Assembly: GCA_910890315.1 (NCBI GenBank)
Contig: CAJVGD010000002.1
Location: forward strand, 2,728,001-2,792,000
Length of the DNA: 64,000 nt
Direction: 5' to 3'
From: Serendipita indica DSM 11827
Taxonomy: Eukaryota; Basidiomycota; Agaricomycetes; Sebacinales; Serendipitaceae
The notes beneath the pieces were generated by a model. The model was not told where the DNA came from. It saw only the letters and a program-made list of their open reading frames with translations, and did not search any database. Position 1 is the first letter of the stretch, and each line of letters begins with the position of its first letter. Of the stretch, positions 44,608 to 56,253 are shown in pieces. The translations under genes were made by a program, and so were the position numbers.

Positions 44608-45409
44608 TTATTCGTCGTCCGACGAGACTTCGTCAGAAACCTCTTGCTGCGGGATATGAGGTCGACGGGAGATGGCGAGTCGTCCCAAAGCTCTGGAGCA
44701 ACTCCTCAGTTCAAATATGACCTTGATACATGTAACTGACCTATTTGCTTCCTCATAGAGGCGAGTGACAGTATCCTTTTCAACCAACCCGACCTGTGGA
44801 CGCCCAGAGGTGGGGGCTCCAGAACGGGATTGCACTGCCTTGGATGTATCCATACGTCGCATCGCATGAGGAACCTCTTGTGGAATCTGCAGAGTGCTCT
44901 TGTGTTGAGCTCGACCAAGGTGGAGCGACTTTAGCATTTGGTTTATTTGCGCATATTCTGAAGTTTGCTGTTTCTCCTGAGGCTGAGCAGATATCTGGGA
45001 GCTAGAGATCCTCGTGTCAGCAGCGCGACGCTCTCCAGGCTGCACCGCACCTCGAGAATGGTTCCTCATCCGAGCTTGGTTCTACTACGCTCGTGGATCT
45101 CAGCGCAAGCAAAACATCACTCCACTCCCGTCCAGAGATATGCACCCGTTTATTCGTTTGTGCTGCAGCAGAGTGACGCGTCGAGGCTCGCCACTCTCGG
45201 CCAATCATTGACGTGTCCTTTGGAGACCGAGCATCATCTTCATCATCTGAAAAGCCGCGCGTACGTTTTGTTGCGCGCTTCTGTATGGTTGAAAACGCGC
45301 CTACATGCGCCGACGGTCCATCCCCAGCAATTTTCGGCAGTTTATCAGCCAGCACACTAGAAGGAAATGGTAGATTTGTGTTTTTATGTGGTTGAAGGGG
45401 CTGGGTCAT
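44608..45409 (-). CDS. Hypothetical protein, Ser/Arg-rich, two or three exons
   Basis: The first exon (about 45053-45409) begins MTQPLQPHKNTNLPF and contains KRATKRTRGFSDDEDDARSP and REWSDVLLALRSTSV. An intron ending CTCTAG (near 45003) joins it in frame to SSQISAQPQEKQQ, NQMLKSLHLGRAQHK and VEKDTVTRLYEEANR. A last small exon may end QQEVSDEVSSDDE. The protein is polar, with a possible nuclear localisation cluster, no signal peptide and no membrane segment. I do not recognise the family. It converges on the G-patch gene and lies head to tail with the aminotransferase. Confidence 0.5.
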
Positions 45410-45535
45410 GGCGCCGAGGTTGCCTCGGTGTTGCGGAGGAGTTCAAGTTTTGTGTCAGCCAAACAGCCGGCTGTCACGCTCCCAGGTAATAGCCACGCAA
45501 TAGATTCCAAAGAAATACGAGCCAGCGACATAGTT

Positions 45536-47179
45536 CTATTCTGAAACCACAACGGACCAATCGCTGGGAATGGTGCCCATCTGTCGACCGACAATTTCTC
45601 CAAGGAGGCCCTTGGCAATATCGCCGATGCCAGCCTCTCCGGTGGGTATGGTAATGTCTTCTCCAAGATAGCCAATCCTCTCAACGGGGCAAATGATCGC
45701 CGCCGTTCCTTGACAGACGTGAGCATCGAGACGGAGCGTGGCAAGACTACACACCTGTACCGAAAACCTCAATCACTTTGCCAGATTGTGCCTTTTCCTT
45801 GACCTCCTTCATGGTAATGGGACGTTCCGAAACCGTAAGGCTTTTGGGAAGTCCCTTGATGGGATTCTTGCCGGACGCATGATCTCTGGCGAGAGCAAGT
45901 ACCGAGTCACGAGTAACTCCTGGCAGAATAACGTCGTCCAGAGGAGGAGTAACTAGCTCTGCAGAGCCGTCATCCTTCTTGAGCGCGACAAACAGATTCA
46001 TCGTTCCCACCTAGCCGTGGTCAGCAGGCAAAGGATGCGAAAAGCAACAATTACTTCGGTTAGGTAGTGCTCGGGGCCAAGGAGCCAAAGGTTCTGACTG
46101 TACCCAAGCTTGGCTGCTTCCTTTTGTGGGACGACCCCAGGTGCATAGTTTGCACCAAGCTTATACCCCCCAGTACCTCCAGGTGCCGCTCGAATATACT
46201 CCGTAGTGGCCATGAGCGATACAGGTTTAAAACCGGTAGGGTAGTATGGTCCGACAGGGGAGCAGATGACAAATAGGAGCGCCTCGTTCGGAGGGTTAAC
46301 TCCAATTGCTCGTTGAGTGCCAACTGTGCAGATAATGAGCTAGTTCAAAGCATGCAGAGTATCAACACGCACTGAGGGTTGGACGGATATACAAACTGTG
46401 GCCAACCTCTTGTGGGATCCAATGTGCGTCAAGTCGGATAAGAGTTTTGATACAGTCTAGCAGCGCGTCCGCATCAAAAGTCTGTAAATAGATGAGGGGA
46501 ACCTCCTGAGAGACCCAGATTGACAAACCGGGAGGGCAATTCTTGCTGCACTCTTATTCATTCTCTTCATATTCATGTCAGGTCGGAAGAGCGTGACCTT
46601 TCCATTCTCATCCCGGTACGCCTTCATACCCTCGAACAGCGTTTGTGCATAATGGAGCACAGTAACGCTCGGTTCCAAACTCAACGGACCATCTAGATAA
46701 ATATTTCAGAGGATACGAGTCGTTCGACAAAAGTGGAACATACAAGGTCGAATTTGCGGAGCTTGCCATCCCGTTGTTTGTGACCACGGGATCACCAACA
46801 TATGATCCGTCTTTCACGCGTTGTCTCTCAGCTTTTTGTGCACGACTAACATATATTACTCACAAAGGTGTGACCAAAGACCAATGTCTTTGCCGGAGGA
46901 GGAACTTTGGGTTTCGACGTTCGGATAACATGAAGGCGTGCTGGCTATGAAGAATAATCAACATTAATATCCACATTATCAGCTCAAGAAGCGAGTAGAG
47001 AAGCGTACATCAATATCAGGGAGCGAGGTGAGCTCGCCAGTCATCGGATCTCGAACAACATCTTGTGCATAACCACGAACGAGGGCCGCACGAGAGACAT
47101 TGAGACGTGCAACACGCGTCGTCTGTGGTACGAGTCGACGTGCAAGTAATGGCTTGGATAGTAGCCGTCGCGCGTACAT
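45536..47179 (-). CDS. BAT1: Mitochondrial branched-chain amino acid aminotransferase
   Basis: About eight exons from ATG at 47179. An Arg/Leu-rich presequence (YARRLLSKPLLARRLVPQTT) precedes the fold-type IV aminotransferase: KTLVFGHTFTDHMLVIPW (spliced), YGPLSLEPSVTVLHYAQTLF, EGMKAYRDENGKVTLFRPDM, MNKSAARIALP, HSLYIRPTL, GGTGGYKLGANYAP with the PLP-binding Lys, LTEVGTMNLF, LPGVTRDSVLALAR, then GTAAIICPVERI and the end SDWSVVVSE. It transfers amino groups between leucine, isoleucine or valine and 2-oxoglutarate in the matrix. All junctions I placed keep frame and the motifs are complete, so the gene looks intact. Confidence 0.95.
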
Positions 47180-47346
47180 GGCTGCTATGGGTGAGTCCAA
47201 AGTTGACTCGCCTCGGCGCGGTTCGGACTTAGGATTCTCAGCCTGTGGGGAATTACTCAGAAATAGCCAGTGTTTTGAGAAAAATATCCAGTAAAGATTG
47301 TCATCAAGTAAATGGTGTCGTAAAAGATCAGACAACAAAATGGTCG

Positions 47347-50300
47347 TTACCGTCGCAGGAGCCGACGGACAGGAGAGGAAGACGAAGGCTTTGGGGGAAC
47401 ATTTGGCGGGAGAACGTCATGAATGTTCGTAAGATACGGGTCCACGGTGTCGTAAGCGTCAAAATAGTTGGAACGAGAAGTCGCACGAGGATAACGAGTA
47501 TCGCCATTGGGTGAGTGAGGCGAAGATGGCGAAGATGGACTCTTGAGGTTCGCAGTCGCAACGGATGGACTGATTGACACATCAGCGTTGTAGGACGTAG
47601 AGTGCAAGGGTCCTGGGCGCTGTCTTGGGGCGGCCTCGGGGGGTCCGCCAGAATTAGGTCTCTTTGTAGGCCGTGCAGATCCAGGCGTCTGCGGCAATGG
47701 TTGGGATTGCCTTCTTCGTCGAGTAGCGTGTTGGCGAAGAGCGGGATGGCGAGGGAGAGATTCGCTATCAGACAAAGCAGGCTGAATCCCGAAAGGAGAT
47801 GTCGATCGCTTTCGATCTGGCCGCACACCTTGGCGTCTACTCTCTGTTTGCTGCTGGTCCCTAAATTGAGAGCGAGGCTGACGTGGCTGTTGGGGAGGCA
47901 CAAAGGTGGGGGAGATGACGTTGAAGTCCTCATACGGCTCAGCAGTCCTTCCCTGCATCGCCGGAGACACAAAGGATGCGTTGATGACCCGAGCAGAAAC
48001 GGGTGCTGGCCGAGGGTGATGCGCAGGTCCATATCCAGCTCCGGGAGGCAGAGCATGCGGGTTGGGGATGTTCGAAAAATGCGTTCCCATGGATGAAAGA
48101 ATGCCGAATGCCGGTTGGCTGGGTTGTCCACCGGGATACCGGGCAGGAGAGAGAGGCGTGGGCATGACCAGTCTTTGAGGTTTGCGAGGTCCTTTCACCG
48201 AACGCGAGTTGTATCCAGGGAACGATACAGGCTCAGCCGTTACCCTGTTGACATTCATGCCAAACTGTGTCGCCTCCAATCTAGACGCGGGCCCCGCAGC
48301 GGCGAGAGGCACGGTCGACTGGACCCACGTAGTCGTTCTGTCACTGGCTTTCGTCTTTGGCTGCTCGATTGGAGGTATAATTCCAGCCTCATCAGCGATG
48401 AGTACGCTTGGTCTCCTAGCTCGTGAGAGACTTTGATGAAGGACTGGCGTGGGCTGAGCGGGTGCTACTATCGGTGCGACAACCGCCTGTGGTGAAATCT
48501 CTTTCCCTTTTGACGGTTTTCTTGGTGGAGATGGACTTGGCGTAGGAATAGAAGGTAGGTCGTCTGCCTTCTCGCCAGGTACGTCCTTGGGGACAGGCTC
48601 TGGCTCGACCGTCGCAGGTCGTTTGACGGCATGCATTGCCCATCCTCTGACGGCACCTATAACATCCTGGGGTTTCTGGAAAAGACTAGGCAAGCCTCCA
48701 GGGTGATCTGCCGCCTGGTCAGTCACAACATCATGACCCCTGCTGGATTCGTGTGATCGGGTGAAGATGCGGTCTAAAAGGCTATCCTCCTTCTGGTGTT
48801 TGCTAATTTGAGAGCCTTTCCCTTTTGCCGACTGAGGATTAGGAGACGTAACCTCCGAACGGCGAGAGGATTCAGCGAGATCGGGAACACGGGGTGGCTG
48901 CGTGGTGGAGGGGTCCCAGTCCAAAAACGGCTGCTTCTCATCAATCTCGTAGCTCTTCAGTACCGCACCGGAGGCTCTTGACTTGCCAAGGAGAGATGGT
49001 GGAGGTGGCTCATCTAGGTCCATAATTCCGGTGGCATAGGCGCGAACCTTGCCGTCCGAGGAATGGAGAGGAAGTGCAATCGCATCGCCTTTGGATCTTT
49101 TACCCCTTGCCAGATCGATCTCAGACTCGGGATCATCTCCCGAAAGGCGTCCGTACATGCGATTCCACCACGAGCGTTGACCTCGTTCATGACCGGGGAG
49201 AGCCATCTCCTCGTCAATCTCGATTGCTCGCGGTTTCTTCTCTCGGGATCCTTGCTGCTTGATTCCACTTGATTTCTTGGATGGCTTGCCCGATGAAGTT
49301 CTTCCATGCGCACCCAGGGGTTTGCGGTTGAAGTGGGAGAAACCTTCATCGGCACTATCCTCGTCGTCCTCCGGTGGGTGAGGTTCTGGCGGCAGCTCCT
49401 TCTTTACATCAGTAACGGTGCGGCTCTTTCCCATCGCGCGTTCAAAGTGAGTGCGTCGCCTTGCTTCAAACTCTGCCTCCTTTCCACGTGCAGTTCGCCA
49501 CATATAAACAGAACCGTCTCGCGTCTCGCGCCAGAAATCACGAAAGTCCATGGCGTTGAGAAAGGCTGGGCCTTTGGGCGTCATTTCTGAACGATCTGCC
49601 TTCCGGTATGGGATATACGAGAAGCAGCTTACGTGGAGAAATGCAAAGAGCCTAAGAGATGTGAATGTAAACTCTCGGATGCCAACTTGAAACGCACATC
49701 ATCTCAAATGTCTGCAAAAGAGCTGCAAATCCGACATTGATATCTCGCGCGGTCATATATTTAGTCTGAGTCAATGTCATAAGTGGGACTACCCGAAGAA
49801 TGGAGGGACATACATCCTTGATGACGTCGAAGGAGTGCAAAGCGCTCAAAAAGGCGGTTTGCCAGAACATCAAAAAGATAATGGCTTTGATGGAGAAGAG
49901 CTGGAGTATGGGCCGATGCTGCTTGATTCTGTCCGAGATGGACAGGTAGAACTGAATCAGGCAGTACATTGCCACCGTCACTGACAAAGAGACGATGATC
50001 AGAATCTAAGGAGGAAATGAGAATTGAAAATCCAAATGTGTTGGAGCGCGTACCCATACACTGCCAAAGCGCGGACTCCAGGATGCCTCGCAGTAAATAC
50101 CTATCATGTTCATAATGATTGCTGCCTACAAGAATAGTCAGATTCAATCCATCGGTATAGATTTACGCACAAAGGTGGTCAAAGGTCTGACCCAGCAATA
50201 TTGAAGGATGGCCCATTTCATGAGCTGAAGAAAGTAGAGACCATCCTACGCCTTGTCAGATCCAAAAATTTTGCTCTGAAGGTCACATACCGGCTTTCTT

Positions 50301-50979
50301 TTCACCCATCCAAAAGGCCAGGCCCATTTCTGAAGCTTGTAGGTCCGGAAGTACTCTTTTTGCTCTGCCTGGGTAGGTGCGAGGTATTGTAAGAGGAGAT
50401 AAAAGAAGGCGGCGAGAATAATGCCCTCGTAGGCGTCACGAATAAGGCTGAGAGGAATAGCGTGATTCTGTTCATCGACACGGGTAAGCGCTCCGCAATG
50501 AAGGCCCGACTTTGAGTGCTCACCCAGAAGAAATAGCAACCGCAGCTGATAATCGCGTAGATTGGAACCATGAGGAGTAGTCTTACAATCTGACGTTGTT
50601 GTCGTCGATTGGTGTACCAGGAAAGGTGCTACAGGCGGCAATGTTAGAAACGCCGCAGGTGGCTGCCAAGTGCTGTAACTAGCCTTGATAATCAACCAAA
50701 TCGAGACTGCTGTTGCGACTATGGCAAAAAAGCTAGCAACAATCCATCCGACCTGAGCAGTCAGGTTAGGAGGCGGCAATTAGTAGATGATTTCAAACGA
50801 CGTACATGATGGGCTGGCCAGCGCAATGAATATTAGCCATAAAGTAAAATAATCAACGATAAATACTTACCCTGAAAGGTCAGGACGCCATTCTGGAAGA
50901 GTGGCGGCGCTTCATGGACCTCTGCGTGCGTCGGACATGCTCCAGGCGGAGCGGTGGTCGTATGCGTAGCTTCCGCCAT
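47347..50979 (-). CDS. TMEM184/OST-alpha-type membrane protein with a long disordered tail
   Basis: The N-terminus (ATG at 50979) has no signal peptide. The exons encode about seven membrane helices: VGWIVASFFAIVATAVSIWL, RLLLMVPIYAIISCGCYFFW, DAYEGIILAAFFYLLLQYL, LFSIKAIIFLMFWQTAFLSAL, and LRLFAFLHVSCFSY. Motifs are those of the organic solute transporter alpha/TMEM184 family, also called DUF300, found in vacuolar or Golgi membranes of fungi and plants. After the last helix comes IPYRKADRS and a single huge exon (47347 to about 49620) of roughly 750 residues that is charged, Ser/Pro-rich and without visible domains; yeast-type members have much shorter tails. The tail may be a cytosolic scaffold. 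It lies head to head with VAM7. Confidence 0.85.
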
Positions 50980-51047
50980 GGAATCTAAACGCCAAAGAGG
51001 CGTCTCTCGTCGCGTCTGACGACCTCTGGGACGCGCTAACGACTAGG

Positions 51048-52198
51048 GTGGGTGACCGGAGGGAGCAAGCGGTGAAAGCCACTTTGGACCGCCCACAAAC
51101 TGTGAATTACCAAAGGATGGCGACAGCAATCCAAAGCGTAGCAATCACTGGAACAAAGGACCGTACAAGTCCTAAACCACACACAGTCTATGAAATCACC
51201 GTCACCACGCCGATGCGCTCATGGCAAATGTGGCGACGGTACTCGGAATTTGACGACTTGCACGACGAGCTCGTCAAAACATGCTCAGCAGCACCTCCAG
51301 CGCCTCTCCCGGGCAAGCACTTCTGGTCCTTGAAGAGCAGCTTTCACAACGAGGCGCTGATCCAGGAGCGCAAGGCCGGGCTGGAGACATACCTGCGTGC
51401 CATTATCGCGTCCAAGGATTCTCAGTGGAGAGACAACGCTGCATTTAGACAGTTCTTGGGTGTCCCAACGTCCAAGTACCAGGAAGCCCAGGCAGCGAAA
51501 TCGGTTGGCCCCGTGTTCTCCACGGCGTCATGGATCGAGGAGCATTCAGAACTCCAGACGCTTGCGAGAAACGTTCGAGCATCTCTTAACAAGCGCGATT
51601 CACTCTGGGACTCCGGTGACACGCGCGCGTCGAGCTCGTCCAACATTCAGGCGAAACGACAGCTCGCCGACCTTGCCGACCGCGTAGGCAATCTAGCAAA
51701 GGGACTACAATCCCTGAGCGAGGCAGGACTCAGCCCCGGAGAACTCCAACGCCGTACGGATATGGTGACAAAGCTGCAAGACGACTGCGAGCAGCTGACG
51801 CGCATCGTCGCTATTGCGCGTAACCCCAACCGACGAGCAAACGCACCTACCTCAGCGGATGCGATGCCCTCTGGTAGTGCACGTTCAAACCTGCTCAGCG
51901 GGCAACTCGTCCCGTCACGCGCGTGTTCGGTGCGCCTCAGCATGCCCCCGAAGAAACGGCAGAAACGCGTCCTTTGGACAACAAGGGATTGCTACAGCTT
52001 CAGAAGCAAAAGATGGACGACCAAGACTCGCAGCTCGACAATCTCTCCGCCATCCTACAGCGGCAGATGCACATTGGAATGGCGATTTCAACAGAGGTAG
52101 AGGAACAGAACAAGATTTTGGACGAGATGAACGAAGACGTTGACCGGGTCACGGACAAGCTGAAGCGGGGTAATAAACTCATGACCAAGATTTCCTAG
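51048..52198 (+). CDS. VAM7: Vacuolar SNARE VAM7 (PX domain plus Qc-SNARE), one apparent frameshift
   Basis: The N-terminal PX domain starts after Met 51117 (IQSVAITGTKDRTS, VYEITVTTPMRSW, WRRYSEFDDLHDELV, PAPLPGKHFW, RKAGLETYLRAII, FRQFLGVP). A linker and coiled segment follow (QLADLADRVGNLAKGL, LQDDCEQLTRIVAIA). The SNARE helix ends the protein (LLQLQKQKMDDQDSQLDNL, then TEVEEQNKILDEMNEDVDRV). PX binds PI3P and the SNARE drives vacuole fusion, the known role of Vam7. Between SARS and RPVTRVFGAP the frame must advance one base; an A run of three at 51887-51889 would need to be four. Without it the SNARE would be lost, so a sequence error is likely. No intron seems required. Confidence 0.9.
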
Positions 52199-52270
52199 AT
52201 TTACTTCATAATAATCTCATGGACGGATTTAATACACTAGAATTACAGCCTTAGACACCATACAGTAAGA

Positions 52271-54352
52271 TCAAAGACAAAATACTTCGGTGTGTAATGC
52301 GACTCCTCCAACTCGGGCTGCTCGGAGACCTAGCTTTGCGACGGTGTTTCTTGCCTCTGATACGAGTGAATGAGGTCCACTTGCAGCAATTCCTATCCCC
52401 CCAGTACCGTGCGAGGCTCCAGAGACAAACTCATCTAGCATGTCGGCAATCGAAGGCTTCTCCATCGTGGCCTCGCTATTGGGTATATCTGGAACTTGCT
52501 CAGGATCACACAAGCAAGTGACGAAAAACTTGATGTGAAGCTCCAGTGATGGATCTTTCGCAGCTGCAGTGGCGACGTCGTCTAACTGTGATGCAAACCA
52601 CTTAATCGCTCCTATGCAGATTAAAGGGTCAGTGCATTACCAATTCACTGAGAAGGACTCACCAAACGACTTGATGCACCAAGCCAACTCGATCTTATTC
52701 GTCCGTTCTCCATAGGGTCGACCCAGTCTGACAATCCTCCCAACGAGATCATCCAATACTCCAAGAGTGAACGTAATCCCAGCTCCACCTGCGACAAGGA
52801 GGACGTGCTCATATGTCCCCAAGTCGAAACTAATCCCACCGTACGGGCCATCAAGCATGACCGTAATCTGCTGCTCCGGGAGCTTATCATCACAACATTG
52901 TTCTTCCGTGGAATGATCATCGATCGCTTGCGCAAAGGCGTTGAGAGAGCGCGTCCAATCACCAACGACGCGCGCGGCGAGGAAAATCTGTCCGTGCGAG
53001 GATGAGATGGTAGAAATGTTGGCGGGTGCGTTGCAAATGGAGAGAGCATGGGATTCAAAGACGCGGCCTCCGTAGAGCGCACGCACTCGGACGTGTTGAC
53101 CTGCAACCCACCCAAAGTCGCATCCATCAACGTTAATCTGGAAGTAGAGAGCTGTTAGCAAGTGAGCTTGATATAGAGGGACAGAAGACGGACAAAGGTT
53201 ATCTGGCTATCCGGGGCGGACAAGGTGGCGGGCTTGAAGCGGAAGCGGAAGAGGCGCATCAGCATATCCAAGGCGTAAAAGGCAATGGCTGGGAATATCC
53301 ACGGTTGAGCATATGGCGTGTGATAGCAGACAAGCACAAAAAATGCAATAAAGCCAACAATACTGATTCAAGTCAGCATAATACTCGGTTCCTGTGGTAG
53401 AATCAACGAACTGTGTCATGAAAAAGAACTGGTATGCTAGCTTCCGGACGGGTTTGACTGAGGTGAGGACGATCAAACAGAGGATAGCATATGCTGCCAA
53501 GCCTCTCATTTCCTTATCTTGATTAAACTTGACACCAATCCTGAGGTGACTTTGTATCCATAGAGCCCCATGAATGGTCGCCGAGAGGAATATAGCGCGG
53601 CCAGACCAGCGGTGTAAGAAATTGAGTTTTTCGTAGCCACGGCCCATCAAGGTTGCTAAGATATTGTTCTTCGTGGCGAGAAGAAAGACAAGAGGCAGTT
53701 GTGCGACTGCAAGGAACCCTGGAGCGGGCTCAGCGAATATGCCTCAGAGGATAGAGCACGGCTAACCTGCCCTGTTGGCATTTGTTCGTAACTGTGCATC
53801 CTTGAGAATGCAAGCCAACAGCGTACTCAGGTAACCGAGAAGAAGAATGACTAGCAAGACCCCCAAGACTGGTCAGTAGTTGGCCAATAACAGCGTGATA
53901 AATTTGGCTCACTCTGCCCGACGTCCAGTCTGAGAAAGGGAGGTTCATACAAGCTCCAACCCGCCAGCGCGCTCATCCATCCGCGCAATCGCGTTGCCGG
54001 TCTACGGCTTGATTGACCAGAGGAGTGCTTTTCGCTCGAGGTTGCAGTGTCGATACTTTCATAAGACGTAGGTCCATAGTCCTCTCCAACACCTCGGAGC
54101 GCAGCCCAAAGCCGACCAGTCTTGATTGATCTGGCTATTCGAGGGCTGCTGATGAGGACGCAGAACACAGCAACAGAGACCCAAGTGTACGTAAATGCCT
54201 TTGCAAATGGCGGGTCCTGCTTGAACGAGCTAGTAGCGAAAATGGCGCAGAATTCATTAGAGTGATAGCGGAGCAGCCAAGATAAACAAAACCCACTCGT
54301 ACAACTGGAGCGACTCTGGGACGATGGGGATGCCGTTCTCGTCGTAGGACAT
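52271..54352 (-). CDS. Ferric/cupric reductase transmembrane component (FRE family)
   Basis: A multi-exon gene from ATG at 54352 (SYDENGIPIVPESLQLYEW). Membrane helices follow (AFTYTWVSVAVFCVLISSP, LVILLLGYLSTLLACIL, FLAVAQLPLVFLLATKNNIL). The hallmark heme segment is LNFLHRWSGRAIFLSATIHG, with two His, then GLAAYAILCLIVLTSVKPVR. The cytosolic half has an FAD-binding stretch (VAGQHVRVRAL, FESHALSICNAP with the HPF-like His), VMLDGPYGG and the NADPH-binding GGAGITFTLGVLDDL, ending GVALHTEVFCL. FRE enzymes reduce Fe3+ and Cu2+ at the cell surface. It is the first of three minus-strand genes with related copper roles. Several exon junctions are not fully resolved, but motif order is complete. 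Confidence 0.9.
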
Positions 54353-54479
54353 GTAGTGGAAGAGTTCAAGATGCGAGTTGCGGATTATCTCGACGTTTAT
54401 ATGCTTGCTTCGGCTGGGCACCCTTCCCTTCCCAGCCTCACATAGAAGTTAGCGGTGGAGGACATGTGTATTCAAGTAA

Positions 54480-55397
54480 TTAGAGCATGGACGACACTAG
54501 GCCTATCAGAGCGAGAATAGAGGCCCCAGTTGCTGCCGAGATACTTCGCTCGGTACCACCGGTCGAGCTCGTCGTGGAGGATGATGCAGTGGGAGTTCCA
54601 CTAGAGCCACCCGTTCCTGTACCAGTAGGTACATTATACTCGTTGGAGCACGTCACATTAGATGGAATCGTCGCATTGCTCAATAGAACAATATCCGCAC
54701 ACTAAAACTTGGGTTAGAAATCTCGTCCCCTCCTTGTAGATTATCGACTCACCTGGAACAGGTTTCCATCGCCGCCTGCATACTGGACAGCTAGAGTTGC
54801 TGGAGTCCCCTCTGTGACATTCTGGTAGCCAATCGACTTGACATTTACTCCAATGCAAATGTCTTCACCGTCGACTTGGAAAAAGTCACGCACAGGGGCT
54901 TGGGTTTGGCCTGTCGTGGAGTTTGTAAAGTCGGAGATGTTGGTCGGGTTTGTTTTGAACGAGATCATTACGCGAACTGTACCAATCTGTCGTCAGGCCC
55001 AACTTAGAGCTCAGACCACAAAGTGGGACGCACCATTGGCTTGCTCGTGCTCACTCGCGAGTTTGATGTATGCTGCACCTAGGGGAAACGGCACCCGTTC
55101 GCCGACAGTGTCAAACCCGCCTGTGGAAGTCTATTAGATCGAATCCGAGCCATTTGTGCTATAGGGCACAGGCGCACCGCATGGGGCTGTCGGTTCCTTA
55201 GTCTATTATTAGAGTCAGTACAGATCTCTAGGGCGTCCAGCTCGACCTACCTCGTCAAACCCTCGACTGGCGGGGTACGTGAGCTGGAAATGGGCAGAAG
55301 CATAGCCTAGAGAACCATCAGAGGTTTGTATCGGTGAACGCGGACACAATCTACCCAGGAGCGCTGCAAATGCGAAAAGGTGGGCAACAGTGAGCAT
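54480..55397 (-). CDS. BIM1-like (X325, LPMO-fold) copper factor, secreted and probably GPI-anchored
   Basis: Spliced: a signal peptide (LTVAHLFAFAALLGYASA) is followed at once by HFQLTYPASRGFDE, so the mature protein starts with His, the His-brace residue of LPMO-like proteins. Then TAPCGGFDTVGERVPFPLG, a second His in LASEHEQAN, NPTNISDFTN, the Asp-containing VDGEDICIGVNV, and YAGGDGNLFQ. A Ser/Thr/Gly-rich stretch leads to a hydrophobic C-terminus (ISAATGASILALIGLVSSML), as in GPI-anchored proteins. This matches the BIM1/X325 group, which binds copper but lacks polysaccharide oxidation. In Cryptococcus neoformans Bim1 works with Ctr1 in copper uptake. Two introns were placed so that the conserved PCGGFD and NVRVMISF segments join; these are inferred. 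Confidence 0.9.
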
Positions 55398-55523
55398 CGT
55401 GGGGGAGTCAAGATTTCGACAATTGGTAGTCTTTTATATCCTGTCGGGTGGCAACCTCCAGCCGTAGAAACGATAATTATAGACGGAGAGTTTCAACACA
55501 GAGATATTGATTGATTACAAGAC

Positions 55524-56253
55524 TAGTGGTCTACATGGGCGGAAGCATAGGCAAGTCTCCCAAAGAGAACCTCTCCAGTACCGAGACCGAGGAGTATAGA
55601 GAGAATGAAAGAGGCGTTGAAAGTCCTTCAAAGATGCAATTAGATCAATTTAATATTGTTGTGGTGGGTACTCACATCACGGTCAGCATCAGCGCATAGG
55701 TTATGGCGGTCTGGCAGACTACGAACGCTCCCCGAGCGAGGTCGTGAGAGAGAATGAATGGAGGGATTGCTTCGCGAGAGAAGCGTGCTGTAGGCTGCGT
55801 CTGGCGCTTCGAGCCACTGGCCGGTCTGATGTTGATCTCGCCCAGCTTTTCCTCCTCTGAACGCGACTTGTCTGAAAGTTCGACGAATCGACGTGTAATA
55901 GCTGATCGTGCACTATTCACCGCAAAGAGACATTTGTGCTATCAGTCCTGTGCCCTTGAAACGACGAATAAGACTCACCGCTGTGCCCACCAGAGTTCCA
56001 TAAGGCGGCGCATCGCAGCGAGCCATCTGTCGAGAATTGCAAGCATAAAGAGGCCGATGCATGCACCAAAGATGGCGCCTGGCTTTCTGGGGATCCAGTT
56101 CTTGAAGAGGAGGGTATCTCCTGGCGTGAAATGAAGCCAAGGAACCATCATGACCATACTGGAATCTGAGCTTCCAGACGTGGGTCCATGGTCGTGCTGT
56201 GCAGCGGCGTGCTGAGCGGTGAGCGCAAGGACGAGGAGTGGGAGAGTGAGCAT
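55524..56253 (-). CDS. CTR: CTR-family high-affinity copper transporter
   Basis: ATG at 56253; three exons ending TAG at 55524-55526. A signal-like leader (LTLPLLVLALTAQHAAA) is followed by a short His/Met region (QHDHG, MVMMVPWLHFTPGDTLLF). Membrane segment 1 is KPGAIFGACIGLFMLAILDRW. A cytosolic loop follows, rich in charges (KSRSEEEKLGE). Segment 2 is FVVCQTAITYALMLTVM with the conserved MxxxM copper-selectivity motif. Segment 3, after the last intron, is FNASFILSILLGLGTGEVLFG with GxxxG packing. These are the defining CTR features. It sits immediately upstream, in transcription order, of the BIM1-like gene (126 bases between coding ends), and the FRE gene follows. Confidence 0.95.
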
